Positions 36,268 to 46,691 are shown, counted from the first letter of the stretch. The stretch is 64,000 nucleotides of DNA from Nitrospira sp. (GCA_024331125.1 JANDJI010000006.1:124001-188000), one strand, 5' to 3'. Program-made: numbers and translations. The notes: a model not told the origin generated them from the sequence alone.

Positions 36268-37452
36268 TCAACGCCTCGCCAGCCACTGAAGCGGGTCCAC
36301 CGGCTCGGTCCCCTGACGCAGCTCAAAGTACAAGGTATTTTCCCCGATGACGCCCGTGTCTCCCGTTTCCCCAATAGGATGCCCCCCGACAACCTGCTCT
36401 CCGACTTTTGCCAAGACCTTCGACGCATGGGCGTACAAAGAAAAAAACCCGTTGCCATGATCCAGAATTATAACGAGTCCGTAGCCTTTCAACCAGTCCG
36501 CATAGACCACCGTGCCAGGCATGACCGCCTGAATCGCGCTGCCGTCCTTCGTCCTGATCTCAATTCCCTTGCGCTGGACATAGGTATCGAACGTCGGATG
36601 CTTTTGCCGGCCGAAAAAGGAGATCACCTGCCCTTCGACCGGCCATGGTAACGTCCCCTTCCCTATGGACGGAGGAGGACCGGATGTCGGCGGGCGCTTG
36701 GCAAGAGCTTGGCGACGGGCTTCCAATTGACGCAACAACCCATCTACTCGGGACGCGGATCGTTCAAGCTCCTCGACCACGCGATCGTAGGCCTCTTTTT
36801 CTTGCCGAATTTTGACCAGATACACCTTCTTTTGCCTCTGGAGCGATTGAATGTCCGCCAGCTTTTTCTCGATGCGTTCTTTGAACGTCATTAAGCCGGC
36901 GCGCGCCTCCGCCCGCTGCCGCTCGGCTTGCTCCATCCGCATCAGATCGGTTTTGAACTCGCCCATCAATTCATAGTCTTTATGAGTCACCGTCGACAAG
37001 TATTGGCGACGGCGTTGAAAATCCACGTAAGAGTCCGACGCCAGCAGCGCCTTCACGTATCCGAACCGCCCCTCCATATACTGGGCCCGCAGGCGCGCAA
37101 GAATGGCTTCGCGCCGCTCCCGCATGCCGGCGCGCATCACGCCGATTCGTTCCGTAATGTCCTCGATCTCCCGATCTTTCTTCCGCAATTTCTTCATGAT
37201 GTCCTGGTGATCCTGACGGTGACGGATCAACTGCTCGTCCAGGGACTGGATACTTTGCAGCAGCGACTCCCGTTTTTTTTCCGCTTCGTTCGCCTGTTTC
37301 CGTTTTTCTTGGATCCGGTCTTTCAGTCTCTCCAGCGCTTTTCGCTCTCGCTCGATTTTCTCGGTGATGGAATCGCCGGCGAGCGCGGATTCCAATCCGG
37401 CTTCCACCGCCGCGCAGCAGAAGGCGACCGCCAGCAGCCGCTTCACCTTCAT
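36268..37452 (-). CDS. envC: EnvC-like murein hydrolase activator
   Basis: Periplasmic protein of 394 residues: signal peptide (1-25), long coiled coil (about 28-255), Pro-rich hinge, C-terminal LytM domain. The LytM domain is degenerate: the zinc-binding H-x3-D is replaced (RKGIEIRTKDG) and the HxH is NTLYFEL. So, like E. coli EnvC, it should not cut murein itself but activate amidases, with FtsEX driving its conformation. Its ATG overlaps the ftsX stop. Confidence 0.9.
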   Translation of the reverse strand: MKVKRLLAVAFCCAAVEAGLESALAGDSITEKIERERKALERLKDRIQEKRKQANEAEKKRESLLQSIQSLDEQLIRHRQDHQDIMKKLRKKDREIEDITERIGVMRAGMRERREAILARLRAQYMEGRFGYVKALLASDSYVDFQRRRQYLSTVTHKDYELMGEFKTDLMRMEQAERQRAEARAGLMTFKERIEKKLADIQSLQRQKKVYLVKIRQEKEAYDRVVEELERSASRVDGLLRQLEARRQALAKRPPTSGPPPSIGKGTLPWPVEGQVISFFGRQKHPTFDTYVQRKGIEIRTKDGSAIQAVMPGTVVYADWLKGYGLVIILDHGNGFFSLYAHASKVLAKVGEQVVGGHPIGETGDTGVIGENTLYFELRQGTEPVDPLQWLARR

Positions 37453-38348
37453 CGCCGCCGTTCTCCGACCCGCAGCAGTGAGATCATGCTGCCGACGACT
37501 CCCAACCCCATCCCCACCGCAACGAACGCCGAGGAAACGGACAGGGGGAAAAATGACACCAACTCCTCAAAGCCGTGAAATCGGCCAACCGACCCGATGT
37601 GATGCCTGAACACCTCGAATCCCGCTTTGAGCATCCCCAACGCCAACGCGCTCCCCGCCCCCCCCAGCACCGCGCCTTCCAGCAAGTAGGGGATTCGGAT
37701 GAAGGCGCCGGTCGCCCCCACCAGCCGAAGAATTTCGACTTCCTCCCGCCTGGCAAAGAGCGCGAGCCTGATCGTATTGCCGATGACGGTCACCGCGGCG
37801 GCTGATAGAATCGCGCCGACGGCGATCGCCGTCACTTCGAGATAGCGAATGACTTCGGCCAATGCGTCGATCCATTCTTGATTATAATCGATCTTTGCGA
37901 CTCCGGCCATGCCGCCGACGCGTTCGGCCCAGCGGGCGACCGCCTCCGGCGAGCGAAAATCCGGTGCCGGAGTGACTACAAACGACGCCGGCAGCGGATT
38001 TTCTCCGAGCCCTTCAAGAAGGTGAAAATCGGTCGGAAACTGCGCTCGAAATTCGCCCAAAGCTTCTTCCTTTGAGATGTAGCGAAGAGCGGCGACCAGC
38101 CGATCCGCGCGGAGTCGCTCCCGCAGCCTTTGGACCTCCTCCTGCGATACCGCGTCGTCCAAATAGACGATGATCTTGATGTCTTCTTGCAGCCAGTTCG
38201 CGGCATTGCGGAGGTTGACGTAGGACAGCAAAAAAATTCCCACGCAGGCCAGCATGAACGCCGTGGTCACGATCGCCACGATCGTGGTCATGCGGTTCGT
38301 CCGCAAATTCGCGTAGGCCTCGCGCACCAGATACCAGAGCCACCTCAT
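37449..38348 (-). CDS. ftsX: Cell division protein FtsX
   Basis: Integral membrane partner of FtsE, 299 residues. N-terminal cytoplasmic helix, first transmembrane segment (about 24-44), a periplasmic domain (about 50-165) that would bind the EnvC-like coiled coil, then three more membrane segments. No ATPase motif. Overlaps envC by 4 bases and follows ftsE by 20 bases. Confidence 0.93.
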   Translation of the reverse strand: MRWLWYLVREAYANLRTNRMTTIVAIVTTAFMLACVGIFLLSYVNLRNAANWLQEDIKIIVYLDDAVSQEEVQRLRERLRADRLVAALRYISKEEALGEFRAQFPTDFHLLEGLGENPLPASFVVTPAPDFRSPEAVARWAERVGGMAGVAKIDYNQEWIDALAEVIRYLEVTAIAVGAILSAAAVTVIGNTIRLALFARREEVEILRLVGATGAFIRIPYLLEGAVLGGAGSALALGMLKAGFEVFRHHIGSVGRFHGFEELVSFFPLSVSSAFVAVGMGLGVVGSMISLLRVGERRR

Positions 38349-38368
38349 ATCATCTTCCGATGCCTCGC

Positions 38369-39046
38369 CTAGCCGGGCCCCTGCACGACGGTTCCTTGCG
38401 CCAACGTCAACGCGCGTCGATTGGCCAGCGTCATGACATGGGGGTCATGGGTCGCCACCACGACGGTGGTCCCTCTGGCATTGATCAGTTTGAACAACTC
38501 GATGATTTCGGCGGTCCGCTCGGGATCGAGATTGCCCGTCGGCTCATCCGCCAGCAGCACCACCGGTCCATTGACGATCGCCCGCGCGATGCAGACACGC
38601 TGCCGCTCTCCGGCCGACAAGCTGTTGGGAAGCTGGTCCTTTTTTTGCTCGACGCCGACCGCCCTGAGCGCTTCGATCACTTTGCGGCGGATATCCGCCA
38701 TTGAAGCCCGCTGGACGATCAAGGGAAGCGAGACGTTTTCAAACACGGTCTTATTCGGCAGAAGGCGAAAATCCTGAAAAACGGTTCCTATTTTCCGCCG
38801 AAGATACGGCACCTCGGCTTGCTTCAACCGGCCGACGTTTTTCCCCTGCACGAAGATCTGTCCTTGATCCGGCCGTTCTTCCCCGATCAACAGACGCAGC
38901 AACGTCGATTTTCCGGCCCCGCTCGCTCCCATGAGCAAGACGAATTCTCCCTTGGCGATGTCCAGCGTCACATCGGACAACGCCGCCCGGCGGTCGTAAC
39001 TTTTGGAGACATGGATCAGTTGAATAATGGCTTCCGGCAAGAACAT
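38369..39046 (-). CDS. ftsE: Cell division ATP-binding protein FtsE
   Basis: ABC ATPase of about 225 residues. Walker A GASGAGKST, Q-loop region (VFQDFRLL), signature LSAGERQRVCIARA, Walker B VVLLADEPTGNLD and the H-loop (VVATHD) are all present. The start at ATG 39046 matches family length. First of ftsE-ftsX-envC-ctp. Together they transduce ATP hydrolysis to periplasmic murein hydrolysis at the septum. Confidence 0.95.
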   Translation of the reverse strand: MFLPEAIIQLIHVSKSYDRRAALSDVTLDIAKGEFVLLMGASGAGKSTLLRLLIGEERPDQGQIFVQGKNVGRLKQAEVPYLRRKIGTVFQDFRLLPNKTVFENVSLPLIVQRASMADIRRKVIEALRAVGVEQKKDQLPNSLSAGERQRVCIARAIVNGPVVLLADEPTGNLDPERTAEIIELFKLINARGTTVVVATHDPHVMTLANRRALTLAQGTVVQGPG

Positions 39047-39060
39047 GGATCGATCACCGT

Positions 39061-39459
39061 TCAATACGTCTCATTTCCCGAAGCGTCGAACGCGTTTTCC
39101 AGATGCACGATCCGGCCGCCTCGCGCAGGGTCTCCTTGCACCGCGATTACGTCGAATCGGCACCGCCGATCCGACAAACGGCGCTGTGCCGTGTACTGTG
39201 AAGCCAACCGCACCAACTTCTCCTGCTTGCGCCGCCCCACGGCCAGCAACGCCCCGCCGAACGCCTCCGTGGCGCGCGCCTTTACTTCGACAAAGACCAG
39301 CACGCCGCCGTCGTCGGCGACAAGGTCCAACTCGCCCAGCGAGGTTCTCAGGTTCCGCTCTAAAATGCGATAGCCTTTGGCCCGAAGAAACTGTTCCGCC
39401 ATCAGCTCGCTTGCGCGACCGAACCGGTGGCGAGGATCCTTCGCGTCAAACGGCTTCAT
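39061..39459 (-). CDS. YraN family (UPF0102) nuclease-fold protein
   Basis: 132 residues with the restriction-endonuclease-like core: GxxxE (GRASELMAEQFL), LGELDLVADDGGVLVFVEVK (D...EVK), and CRFDVIAV. Commonly found next to rnhB as here. Role not established in most bacteria; a DNA or Holliday-junction processing function has been suggested. Lies 21 bases after rnhB and just before ftsE. Confidence 0.9.
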   Translation of the reverse strand: MKPFDAKDPRHRFGRASELMAEQFLRAKGYRILERNLRTSLGELDLVADDGGVLVFVEVKARATEAFGGALLAVGRRKQEKLVRLASQYTAQRRLSDRRCRFDVIAVQGDPARGGRIVHLENAFDASGNETY

Positions 39460-39480
39460 CGAGCGCGATTTCGCGACCCG

Positions 39481-40116
39481 TCATGACGAACCGACCGTGC
39501 GAGCGCACGCGGCGGCAGCCGCCCGTACCGGTCCGAAGGTCAGACGATGAACGGGACTGGGGCCGAACCGCGCCAAGAGCCGCAGATGCTCGGAAGTCCC
39601 ATACCCTTTGTGCGACGGAAAATTATACTGCGGATAGAGATCGTGGTATTTCACCATCAGGCGATCGCGCGTCACTTTGGCGACGATCGACGCGGCGGCA
39701 ATCGAAAGGGACAGAGCGTCGCCTTTAATGATCGGACGCAGCGGAATCGAAAGAGCGGGGAGAGTGACCGCGTCCGTGAGCACGTAATCCGGAGGGGGTG
39801 ACAAGCCGGCGAGAGCCCGAACCATGGCCAGGCGCGTCGCTTCCAGGATGTTGAGCGCATCAATTTCCGCGGCATCCGCCGATCCGACGCCCACGCCGAC
39901 GGCTCGCTCCAAAATGAGGTGATACAACCGTTCCCGCGCTTCTTCCGACAATCGTTTTGAGTCGTCGATGCCGATTGAGCCGACATGGGACGGCCAAACC
40001 ACCGCCGCCGCGACCACCGGACCGGCCAAAGGGCCTCGCCCCGCTTCATCCAAGCCGGCGATGCGGCGATACCCCCGCCGCCTGGCTTCTTGCTCGAATT
40101 CGTCGGCAGGCCCCAT
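39481..40116 (-). CDS. rnhB: Ribonuclease HII
   Basis: Removes ribonucleotides from DNA. 211 residues from ATG 40116. Active-site acidic residues lie in IAGLDEAGRGPLAGPV (DEAGRG), IDDSKRLSEEAR, and VLTDAVTL. The C-terminus has HKGYGTSEHLRLL. It sits between rplS and yraN in an arrangement seen widely in bacteria. Confidence 0.95.
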   Translation of the reverse strand: MGPADEFEQEARRRGYRRIAGLDEAGRGPLAGPVVAAAVVWPSHVGSIGIDDSKRLSEEARERLYHLILERAVGVGVGSADAAEIDALNILEATRLAMVRALAGLSPPPDYVLTDAVTLPALSIPLRPIIKGDALSLSIAAASIVAKVTRDRLMVKYHDLYPQYNFPSHKGYGTSEHLRLLARFGPSPVHRLTFGPVRAAAAACARTVGSS

Positions 40117-40183
40117 CCGGCTCGCACCTCGGGCCGTTCCTCTGCATGGAACACGCAACGGCCCTTCGGAGATCGGGTCAGGT

Positions 40184-40600
40184 TCAAGCGGTCGATGACG
40201 CGCTCACGCTTTCTTCGGAAACGGCGGCCGGCTTCGAAGCGGATTTGTTCTCGCCGCTGAACTCTCGCTCTTCTAATTTGGCGAACCGTCCCTTTTTACC
40301 CCGGAGATAATAGAGCTTGGCGCGGCGCACACGCCCGTGCCGGACGACGTCAATCTTGGAGACGATCGGCGAATGCACCGGGAAGATACGTTCGACGCCG
40401 ACACCGTACGATATCTTGCGAACCGTAAACGTTTCCGTGTTCAAAGAACCCTTCCGGGCGATCACCGTGCCTTCGTACACCTGGATTCGTTCCTTGTCTC
40501 CTTCAACGACTTTGACGTGCACTCTCACCACGTCTCCGATCTCAAAACTCGGAATGGACTTTTTCGTCAACGACTGGCGCACCCGTTCCAACCGATTCAT
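40184..40600 (-). CDS. rplS: 50S ribosomal protein L19
   Basis: 138 residues. The body (to about 115) is a normal L19: [59 protein letters not shown]. The C-terminal 20 residues are a Ser/Ala/Glu tail. Its ATG overlaps the trmD stop by 4 bases in the rpsP-rimM-trmD-rplS operon. Confidence 0.97.
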   Translation of the reverse strand: MNRLERVRQSLTKKSIPSFEIGDVVRVHVKVVEGDKERIQVYEGTVIARKGSLNTETFTVRKISYGVGVERIFPVHSPIVSKIDVVRHGRVRRAKLYYLRGKKGRFAKLEEREFSGENKSASKPAAVSEESVSASSTA

Positions 40601-41394
40601 GAACGTATCCCTCCCTCCTCCCCTGCGTGCGAAGGCGCCGTGACGGCGCCTTCGCGGATCATTTCATCCAACAATTGCCGATCTTCTCCCGTCAGAACAC
40701 GATTCCTCAACAAATCCGGCCGTTTGAGATAGGTGCTGCGCAAGGCCTGCTTCCTCCGCCACAAGCGGATCGCTTCATGATGCCCGGACAGCAGCACATC
40801 CGGCACATCCAACCCCCGCACTCGAGCCGGCCTGGTATAGTGCGGATATTCCAGCAACGAATCCGCAAACGACTCTTCCATGATGGACTCGGGATCGCCC
40901 AATACGCCCGGAACCAACCGCGACGTTGCATCGATCAGAACGAGCGCGGGGAGTTCCCCCCCCGTCAACACATAGTCCCCAACCGAGACTTCTTCAGGAG
41001 ACAAGGCGATTCTCACCCGCTCATCAATCCCCTCGTAATGGCCGCAGAGGATGACCATGCGACGCCGTTCGCACGCGAGCTGCCGGGCGTACTCGTGCGA
41101 AAAAGGCCGGCCGTGAGGAGTCGGAAACAACAACCGCAGGCGCTCCCCTGTCTCATACGCTTCTTGGAGGAGCGCGTCGACGGCGCGAAAAATCGGCTCG
41201 GCTTTGATGACCATCCCAGCTCCTCCGCCATAGGGCACGTCATCGACGGTCTTGTGGCGGTCGTCGGTATACGTTCGCAGATTGTGAACCCTGACCTCCA
41301 GTAACCCCTTGCCACGGGCTCGTTTGAGTATGCTGTGTCCCAGAACATCGGAGATCATGTCCGGGAACAGCGTCAGGACATCAAACCGAAGCAT
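40597..41394 (-). CDS. trmD: tRNA (guanine-N1)-methyltransferase
   Basis: Makes m1G37 in tRNA from S-adenosylmethionine. 265 residues. The trefoil-knot region ([39 protein letters not shown]) is intact, and the N-terminus [11 protein letters not shown] is typical. Overlaps rimM by 14 bases. Confidence 0.97.
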   Translation of the reverse strand: MLRFDVLTLFPDMISDVLGHSILKRARGKGLLEVRVHNLRTYTDDRHKTVDDVPYGGGAGMVIKAEPIFRAVDALLQEAYETGERLRLLFPTPHGRPFSHEYARQLACERRRMVILCGHYEGIDERVRIALSPEEVSVGDYVLTGGELPALVLIDATSRLVPGVLGDPESIMEESFADSLLEYPHYTRPARVRGLDVPDVLLSGHHEAIRLWRRKQALRSTYLKRPDLLRNRVLTGEDRQLLDEMIREGAVTAPSHAGEEGGIRS

Positions 41395-41920
41395 CGCGCT
41401 CGTCCGTCGAATCCATCAGATGCATATGGACTGTCATCAACCGCTTCTCGAGGTCAACCCGTGTGACCCACTCCCTGACCGCCGGAACCAAGGTTTCTTC
41501 TTCGCCGTCCCGGATGACGAACACATGATGAGCGGGCGATTCCCAAATCTCTTCCAAGATCCCGATTCGCTGCCCCCGGTCGTTTTGAACCGTAAGCCCC
41601 ATCAAATCACATTCGTAATAGTGGCCTACCGGAGGCGCCGGCACCGTCCCGCGAGTCACCTGAATGAGTCCGCCGCACCAGAGTTTGGCGGCCTCGGGCG
41701 TCGTGAGGCCCGCAAATCCCACGATAAATTCAGATCCGGCCCGTCTTACTCCGGTGACGCTGGTATCCATGGTCTTCCCGTCTTTGGCGACCAGGCTCAC
41801 CTTCGACAGTGTTTCGAACCGGTCGGGAACATCGCTCAGGGGACGAACCTTGACCTCTCCCTTCACACCAAAAGGCCGCTGAATTCGTCCGACCGTCACG
41901 AAATCCCTATCGGGAACCAT
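41381..41920 (-). CDS. rimM: 16S rRNA processing protein RimM
   Basis: 30S maturation factor that binds S19. 179 residues with the RimM domain (VTVGRIQRPFGVKGEVKVRPLSD) and a PRC-barrel part (GHYYECDLMGL, LVPAVREWVTRVDLEKRLM). 18 bases after rpsP. Confidence 0.95.
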   Translation of the reverse strand: MVPDRDFVTVGRIQRPFGVKGEVKVRPLSDVPDRFETLSKVSLVAKDGKTMDTSVTGVRRAGSEFIVGFAGLTTPEAAKLWCGGLIQVTRGTVPAPPVGHYYECDLMGLTVQNDRGQRIGILEEIWESPAHHVFVIRDGEEETLVPAVREWVTRVDLEKRLMTVHMHLMDSTDERDASV

Positions 41921-41938
41921 AAAAAGAAACTCTCCCCC

Positions 41939-42232
41939 TTAACCCTTCGTGGGAGCCCCTTTTTTGGCGGCCTTTTCGGCCTCAAACTGTTTCCACAGGC
42001 CGGAGCGACGGAGCAACGTCCGCACGGTGACTGTCGGTTGTGCTCCCTGATGCAACCAGGAGAGCACCCGTTCTTGTTTCAGCTCCGGGACCCCCGTTTC
42101 TTTCAATGGGTCGAAAATTCCAAGGATCTCAATAAATCGTCCATCCCGCGCCCTGCGGGAATCAGCCGCCACCAATCGATACATAGGTCGTTTATGTCTT
42201 CCTGCCCGAGCAAGCCTTAGATGAACAGCCAC
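41939..42232 (-). CDS. rpsP: 30S ribosomal protein S16
   Basis: 97 residues: HLRLARAGRHKRPMYRLVAADSRRARDGRFIEILG. The GTG start at 42232 follows AAGGAGGGG, which decides the start. First gene of the rpsP-rimM-trmD-rplS operon. The Lys/Ala C-terminus is normal. Confidence 0.97.
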   Translation of the reverse strand: MAVHLRLARAGRHKRPMYRLVAADSRRARDGRFIEILGIFDPLKETGVPELKQERVLSWLHQGAQPTVTVRTLLRRSGLWKQFEAEKAAKKGAPTKG

Positions 42233-42416
42233 AGACCCCTCCTTGTTCCAACGTGACGAACTACGTGAAGTGTTGTAAAGTGATAAAACGAACCACGTTA
42301 GCGTTTGAGCAACCTTTCACTCCGTCAAAAAGATCCGGCGATCAATCATTTGGCCTTTCGGGGACATCCAAGTTCCAGTTTCCCCCTCTTTTCCTTCTCG
42401 GCTCCTGAAGACCGAG

Positions 42417-43775
42417 CTACATCGACCGCATCAGCTGGGCAAGGTGTCGCCGCGCGCCCGCGCCGGTCATGGCCTTGGCCAATTTTTTCGCCGACAAAAA
42501 TTGTTTGATCAAACGATTGACCTCTTGAACGCTGGTGCCGCTTCCTCGAGCAATCCGTTTTTTTCTGTTTCCGTTGATGATCGTGTGGTCTCGGCGCTCG
42601 CTGATCGTCATGGAATCGATGATGGCGACCACCCGCCTGATTTCCCGTTCCGGCTTGTCGCCCTCGATCATTCCCTTGAGCTTCTGCCCACCCGGCAACA
42701 GGTTGAGAATCTGATCCATCGAGCCGAGACGACCCATTTGTCCCAATTGAGCGCGGAAATCTTCCAGTGTGAACGTGTTGGTCGCAAGCCGTTTCCGAGC
42801 TTCTTCGGCCTGCTGTTGAGAAAAACCGGCCTGCGCTTTTTCAATCAGCGACAGAACGTCCCCCATGCCAAGAATACGGGAGGCCATGCGATCCGGATGG
42901 AACGCCTCCAAAGCATCCAGTTTCTCCCCCACACCGAGAAACTTCACCGGCTTGCCGGTCATGGCTCGAATCGACAATAACGCTCCTCCTCGCGCATCGC
43001 CCTCGACCTTCGTCAGAATGATGCCGGTCAAGCCGACCTGTTGATCGAACCGGCTCGCCATCGCGACTGCGTCTTGGCCGGTCATGGCATCGGCGACCAA
43101 TAACACTTCCTGAGGAGCCACCGCGGTCTTGACGGCCACCAGCTCCTCCATCAGTTCATCATCGATGTGCAGCCGCCCGCCCGTATCCAAGACCGCCAGA
43201 TCGAAGCCCTGTGCCCGTGCCTGTTCGACGCCAGCTTGACAAATCTCCACCACCTCCGATCGGGAAACCGGTAGAGCCCCCTGAGTTCGATCGACACGAT
43301 ACACCTCGATGCCCAAATCGCGTCCCAGCGCGCTCAATTGCTCTCCCGCCGCGGGCCGGCGGGGATCGGCGGCGACCATCAGCACGCGCTTGCCTTGATT
43401 TTTGTAGAGGCGGGCCAACTTGCCGCAGGTCGTGGTTTTTCCCGCTCCCTGCAACCCAACCAGCATGACGACGGTGGGAGGCCGTGAGCTGAACGCAAGT
43501 CCCGATCGCTCGCGCCCCATCATCTCGGCCAGTTCGTCCAACACGATCTTGACGACCTGATGGCCGGGAGTCAGGCTTTGCAAGACCTCTTGCCCGACGG
43601 CCTTCTGTCGAACCCGTTCGATGAAGTCTTTGACGATTTTAAAATTCACGTCGGCCTCAAGGAGCGCGAGTCGGACTTCCTTGAGCGCCTCGGCGATATT
43701 TTGCTCCGTGAGCACGCCTTGCCCGCGGAGTTTCTTCAAGATCGCTTCAAACTTCTGACTTAGCGTTTCAAACAT
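42417..43775 (-). CDS. ffh: Signal recognition particle protein Ffh
   Basis: SRP GTPase, 452 residues: N domain, G domain with P-loop GLQGAGKTT and LTKVEGDARGGALL, and a Met-rich M domain with RIARGSGTSVQEVNRLIKQF that binds 4.5S RNA. One oddity: the G3 motif, DTAGR in nearly all Ffh, reads DTGGR here (residues 197-201). A second is PAAGEQL for the usual PAAIEQL. Both are small and probably tolerated. 184 bases separate it from rpsP. The SRP RNA gene was not found nearby. Confidence 0.97.
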   Translation of the reverse strand: MFETLSQKFEAILKKLRGQGVLTEQNIAEALKEVRLALLEADVNFKIVKDFIERVRQKAVGQEVLQSLTPGHQVVKIVLDELAEMMGRERSGLAFSSRPPTVVMLVGLQGAGKTTTCGKLARLYKNQGKRVLMVAADPRRPAAGEQLSALGRDLGIEVYRVDRTQGALPVSRSEVVEICQAGVEQARAQGFDLAVLDTGGRLHIDDELMEELVAVKTAVAPQEVLLVADAMTGQDAVAMASRFDQQVGLTGIILTKVEGDARGGALLSIRAMTGKPVKFLGVGEKLDALEAFHPDRMASRILGMGDVLSLIEKAQAGFSQQQAEEARKRLATNTFTLEDFRAQLGQMGRLGSMDQILNLLPGGQKLKGMIEGDKPEREIRRVVAIIDSMTISERRDHTIINGNRKKRIARGSGTSVQEVNRLIKQFLSAKKLAKAMTGAGARRHLAQLMRSM

Positions 43776-43991
43776 AGGCTCACAAAGAAAGAGGCCATCG
43801 AAGCCCTGGATCAGAGATCTCCGATCGCCTCGAAAAAATTAGGAAAACGGTAGGAGCAGTCTATAGAACCGCCTCTTGCAAGTCAAGGCGGCGCCGTATC
43901 GGCTTAAGTCGTCGGATTTATTGACTTGCCCGAAACCTTGCTATATGGTGCCGTGGTATCCTGTCGTCTTATCCGAGAGGTCGGCGCGCTC

Positions 43992-44252
43992 GTGCGAAAG
44001 TCACCGTGGGTACTGTTCATTTTTATTCTCATTGGAGGTCTGTTAGGGGGCATTCTCGGAGAAATTCTTCACGTCATGGCACCTCAAGGCATGATTCAGA
44101 GTATCTTCTCCACCCATTTCACCCCCGGCATCAATCCTCCCCTCACTCTCGATTTGGTCCTGCTGAAGCTCACCGTGGGGATCGGAGTGAAAATCAACAT
44201 CATCAGCATCCTGGGTATGTTCATCGGCATCTATCTCTACAAACACATCTAG
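43992..44252 (+). CDS. DUF4321 family membrane protein
   Basis: Small inner-membrane protein of 86 residues: an N-terminal membrane segment (WVLFIFILIGGLLGGILGEIL) and a C-terminal one (KINIISILGMFIGIYLY), matching DUF4321. The GTG at 43992 behind GAGAGG gives family length; an upstream ATG at 43926 would add 22 residues. Convergent with uvrB, 4 bases apart. Function unknown. Confidence 0.75.
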   Translation: MRKSPWVLFIFILIGGLLGGILGEILHVMAPQGMIQSIFSTHFTPGINPPLTLDLVLLKLTVGIGVKINIISILGMFIGIYLYKHI

Positions 44253-44256
44253 CGCC

Positions 44257-46260
44257 CTACGCGTTCACTTCCAATTCTTTAAGCCGAAGCGCCCGGATGC
44301 GGTCGCGCAATTGAGCGGCCCGCTCGAAGGCGAGCTCTTTGGCCGCCGCCTTCATTTCCGCTTCCAATGCCTTGATAAGCTGATCCCCCCTTCCTCCTCC
44401 CTCCGCTCCGTATGGTTCACCGGATTCGGCCGCCGCCTCCAAATGCACGTAATCCAAATCGGCCATGGCGTACTCGATCGCCGGGATCCCTTTTTTGACG
44501 CTGGCCGGGGTGATGCCGTGCGTTCGATTGTATTCGGCCTGAATGCTCCGCCGCCGCTCCGTTTCCTCGATCGCCATCCGCATCGAGTCGGTGACGGTGT
44601 CTCCGTAGAAAATCACTCGGCCTTCGACGTTGCGCGCCGCTCGGCCGGCCGTTTGAATGAGCGACCGATAGGAACGGAGGTATCCCTCCTTGTCGGCATC
44701 GAGGATGGCGACAAGGCTCACTTCCGGCAGATCCAGTCCCTCGCGCAGCAGATTGATCCCCACCAATACGTCAAATCGACCGCGTCGAAGGTCTTGCACG
44801 ATTTCGGCCCGCTCGAGCGTCTTGATGTCGGAATGAAGATACCGCACCTTAACGCCGAGATCATGATAGTACTCCGTCAAGTCCTCGGCCATGCGTTTGG
44901 TCAAGGTCGTGACCAGCACGCGGCCCCCCTTGGCAACCTCCACCCGCACCTGCCCCAGCAGATGATCCACCTGTCCCTTGGCCGGTGCCACCGTGATCGC
45001 CGGATCCATCAGGCCGGTCGGACGGATGATCTGTTCCACAATCTCGCCCTTCGCCCGTTCCAATTCATATGGACCCGGCGTGGCCGACACATAGACCACT
45101 TGATGCAGGCACCGTTCGAACTCCGAAAATTTCAGCGGGCGGTTATCCACCGCCGAGGGAAGGCGGAATCCATATTCCACCAGGGTCCGCTTCCGCGAGT
45201 AATCTCCTTCGTACATGCCTCCCACTTGCGGAATCGTCGCATGCGACTCGTCGACGATCAGCAGAAAGTCCTTCGGAAAATAATCCAGCAACGTGGGCGG
45301 CGGTTCACCCGGCGCCCGTCCGCTCAAATGACGCGAATAGTTCTCAATGCCGTGGCAATAGCCGACGGCGCGAATCATCTCCAAATCGAATTTCGTCCGC
45401 TGCTCCAGGCGCTGCGCTTCGACCAACCGGCCTGTTTTTCTGAACTCGATCAGCCGCTCTTCCAGCTCTTCCTCGATGCCGGCGATGGCCCGTTCATAAC
45501 GATCCGGCGCGATGAGATAGTGCGTGTTGGGATAGATGGCGATTTTCGGCAGCTTCCCCAACGATTTCCCCGTGAGCGGATCAATTTCATGGATCGCATC
45601 GACCACATCGCCGAACAGCTCGATCCGCACCGATTTGGCCTCCGACGACGCGGGAAACACTTCGATCACGTCCCCTCGCGCACGAAACGTCCCGCGATGG
45701 AAATCGACGTCGTTCCGCTCATATTGGATCTCCACGAGCTTTTGTAAAATTTTTTCCCGCCGGATCTCATCGCCCTCTTGGAGATAAACCAACATGTCGT
45801 GGTACACCTCCGGAGATCCCAAGCCATAGATGCACGAGACCGACGACACGATCAGCACGTCGTTTCGCTGAAGCAGCGCCGTGGTGGCGGCATGCCGCAT
45901 TTGGTCGATGGCATCGTTGATCGATGCGTCTTTGGCGATGTAGGTATCGCTCTGTGGAATATAGGCTTCCGGCTGGTAGTAATCGTAATAGCTCACGAAA
46001 TACTCGACGGCGTTGCGGGGGAAGAACTGCTTGAACTCTTGATACAGTTGCCCGGCGAGCGTTTTGTTGTGAACCAGCACCAGCGTGGGTTTTTGCACCT
46101 GTTCGATCAGGTTGGCCATCGTAAACGTCTTGCCGGATCCGGTGACCCCCAGCAAAACCTGGTGGCGTTTCCCGGCTTCTATTCCGGCCGCCAGTTTGGC
46201 GATCGCTTCCGGCTGATGGCCGCAGGGTTTGAAGGGTGCCTCAAGCTTGAACGGGGGCAT
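44257..46260 (-). CDS. uvrB: Excinuclease ABC subunit B
   Basis: Damage-verifying helicase-like subunit of nucleotide excision repair, 667 residues. Walker [11 protein letters not shown], beta-hairpin region with [19 protein letters not shown], helicase motifs through [26 protein letters not shown] and a C-terminal UVR motif that contacts UvrC. The start at ATG 46260 fits family N-terminus. Its partner uvrA-like gene lies at 57.9-60.7 kb; uvrC is not in the window. Confidence 0.97.
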   Translation of the reverse strand: MPPFKLEAPFKPCGHQPEAIAKLAAGIEAGKRHQVLLGVTGSGKTFTMANLIEQVQKPTLVLVHNKTLAGQLYQEFKQFFPRNAVEYFVSYYDYYQPEAYIPQSDTYIAKDASINDAIDQMRHAATTALLQRNDVLIVSSVSCIYGLGSPEVYHDMLVYLQEGDEIRREKILQKLVEIQYERNDVDFHRGTFRARGDVIEVFPASSEAKSVRIELFGDVVDAIHEIDPLTGKSLGKLPKIAIYPNTHYLIAPDRYERAIAGIEEELEERLIEFRKTGRLVEAQRLEQRTKFDLEMIRAVGYCHGIENYSRHLSGRAPGEPPPTLLDYFPKDFLLIVDESHATIPQVGGMYEGDYSRKRTLVEYGFRLPSAVDNRPLKFSEFERCLHQVVYVSATPGPYELERAKGEIVEQIIRPTGLMDPAITVAPAKGQVDHLLGQVRVEVAKGGRVLVTTLTKRMAEDLTEYYHDLGVKVRYLHSDIKTLERAEIVQDLRRGRFDVLVGINLLREGLDLPEVSLVAILDADKEGYLRSYRSLIQTAGRAARNVEGRVIFYGDTVTDSMRMAIEETERRRSIQAEYNRTHGITPASVKKGIPAIEYAMADLDYVHLEAAAESGEPYGAEGGGRGDQLIKALEAEMKAAAKELAFERAAQLRDRIRALRLKELEVNA

Positions 46261-46332
46261 CGTCTTTTCGTCGTAAACTGAATCGGACTCCGCGCATCGA
46301 CCGATCACAGGCTCTTTTTGAACGAACAGAAT

Positions 46333-46365
46333 AAAAAAAGGGGGGCCGGATCGCCGGCGCCCCCT
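46333..46365 (-). terminator. Rho-independent terminator of the RRM gene
   Basis: On the minus strand a GC-rich hairpin (GGGGGCGCCGG / CCGGCCCCCC, four-base loop) followed by seven T, 24 bases past the stop of the RRM gene. Confidence 0.85.
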
Positions 46366-46388
46366 GCATCACGCACAACGCGATCTGG

Positions 46389-46691
46389 CTAGTTGCGACC
46401 GCCCCCTCCGAATCCCCCTCGGCCTCCACCGCCCTGACGGGGTTCCTGGGGACGAGCTTCATTGACCGTTAAGGTCCGTCCACCGAATTGTGTCCCATTC
46501 AATGCCGCGATGGCCGCCTGCGCCTCGGACTCGGAGGACATCTCCACAAATCCAAATCCCCGGGATTGCCCGGTAAACTTGTCCGTGATGATCCGCGCCG
46601 ATGCCACCGTCCCGTGAGCGGCAAACAAATCGCTCAGTTGCTGCTCCGTTGTTGCGTACGGCAATCCACCCACATAAATCTTCGCACCCAT
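46389..46691 (-). CDS. RRM-type RNA-binding protein with glycine-rich tail
   Basis: 100 residues. One RNA recognition motif with RNP2 (KIYVGGLPYAT) and RNP1 (SRGFGFVEM), then a Gly/Arg tail (GGGRGGFGGGGRN). These proteins resemble cyanobacterial Rbp proteins and act as RNA chaperones or cold-related factors. The start at ATG 46691 has AGGAGGG. It has its own terminator, and the upstream 289-base gap (46692-46980) may hold a long leader. Single-gene unit. Confidence 0.93.
   Translation of the reverse strand: MGAKIYVGGLPYATTEQQLSDLFAAHGTVASARIITDKFTGQSRGFGFVEMSSESEAQAAIAALNGTQFGGRTLTVNEARPQEPRQGGGGRGGFGGGGRN

Noticed and set aside
42380..42416. Terminator after ffh
   Set aside because: CTCGG...CCGAG hairpin is present but has no T tract on the coding strand.
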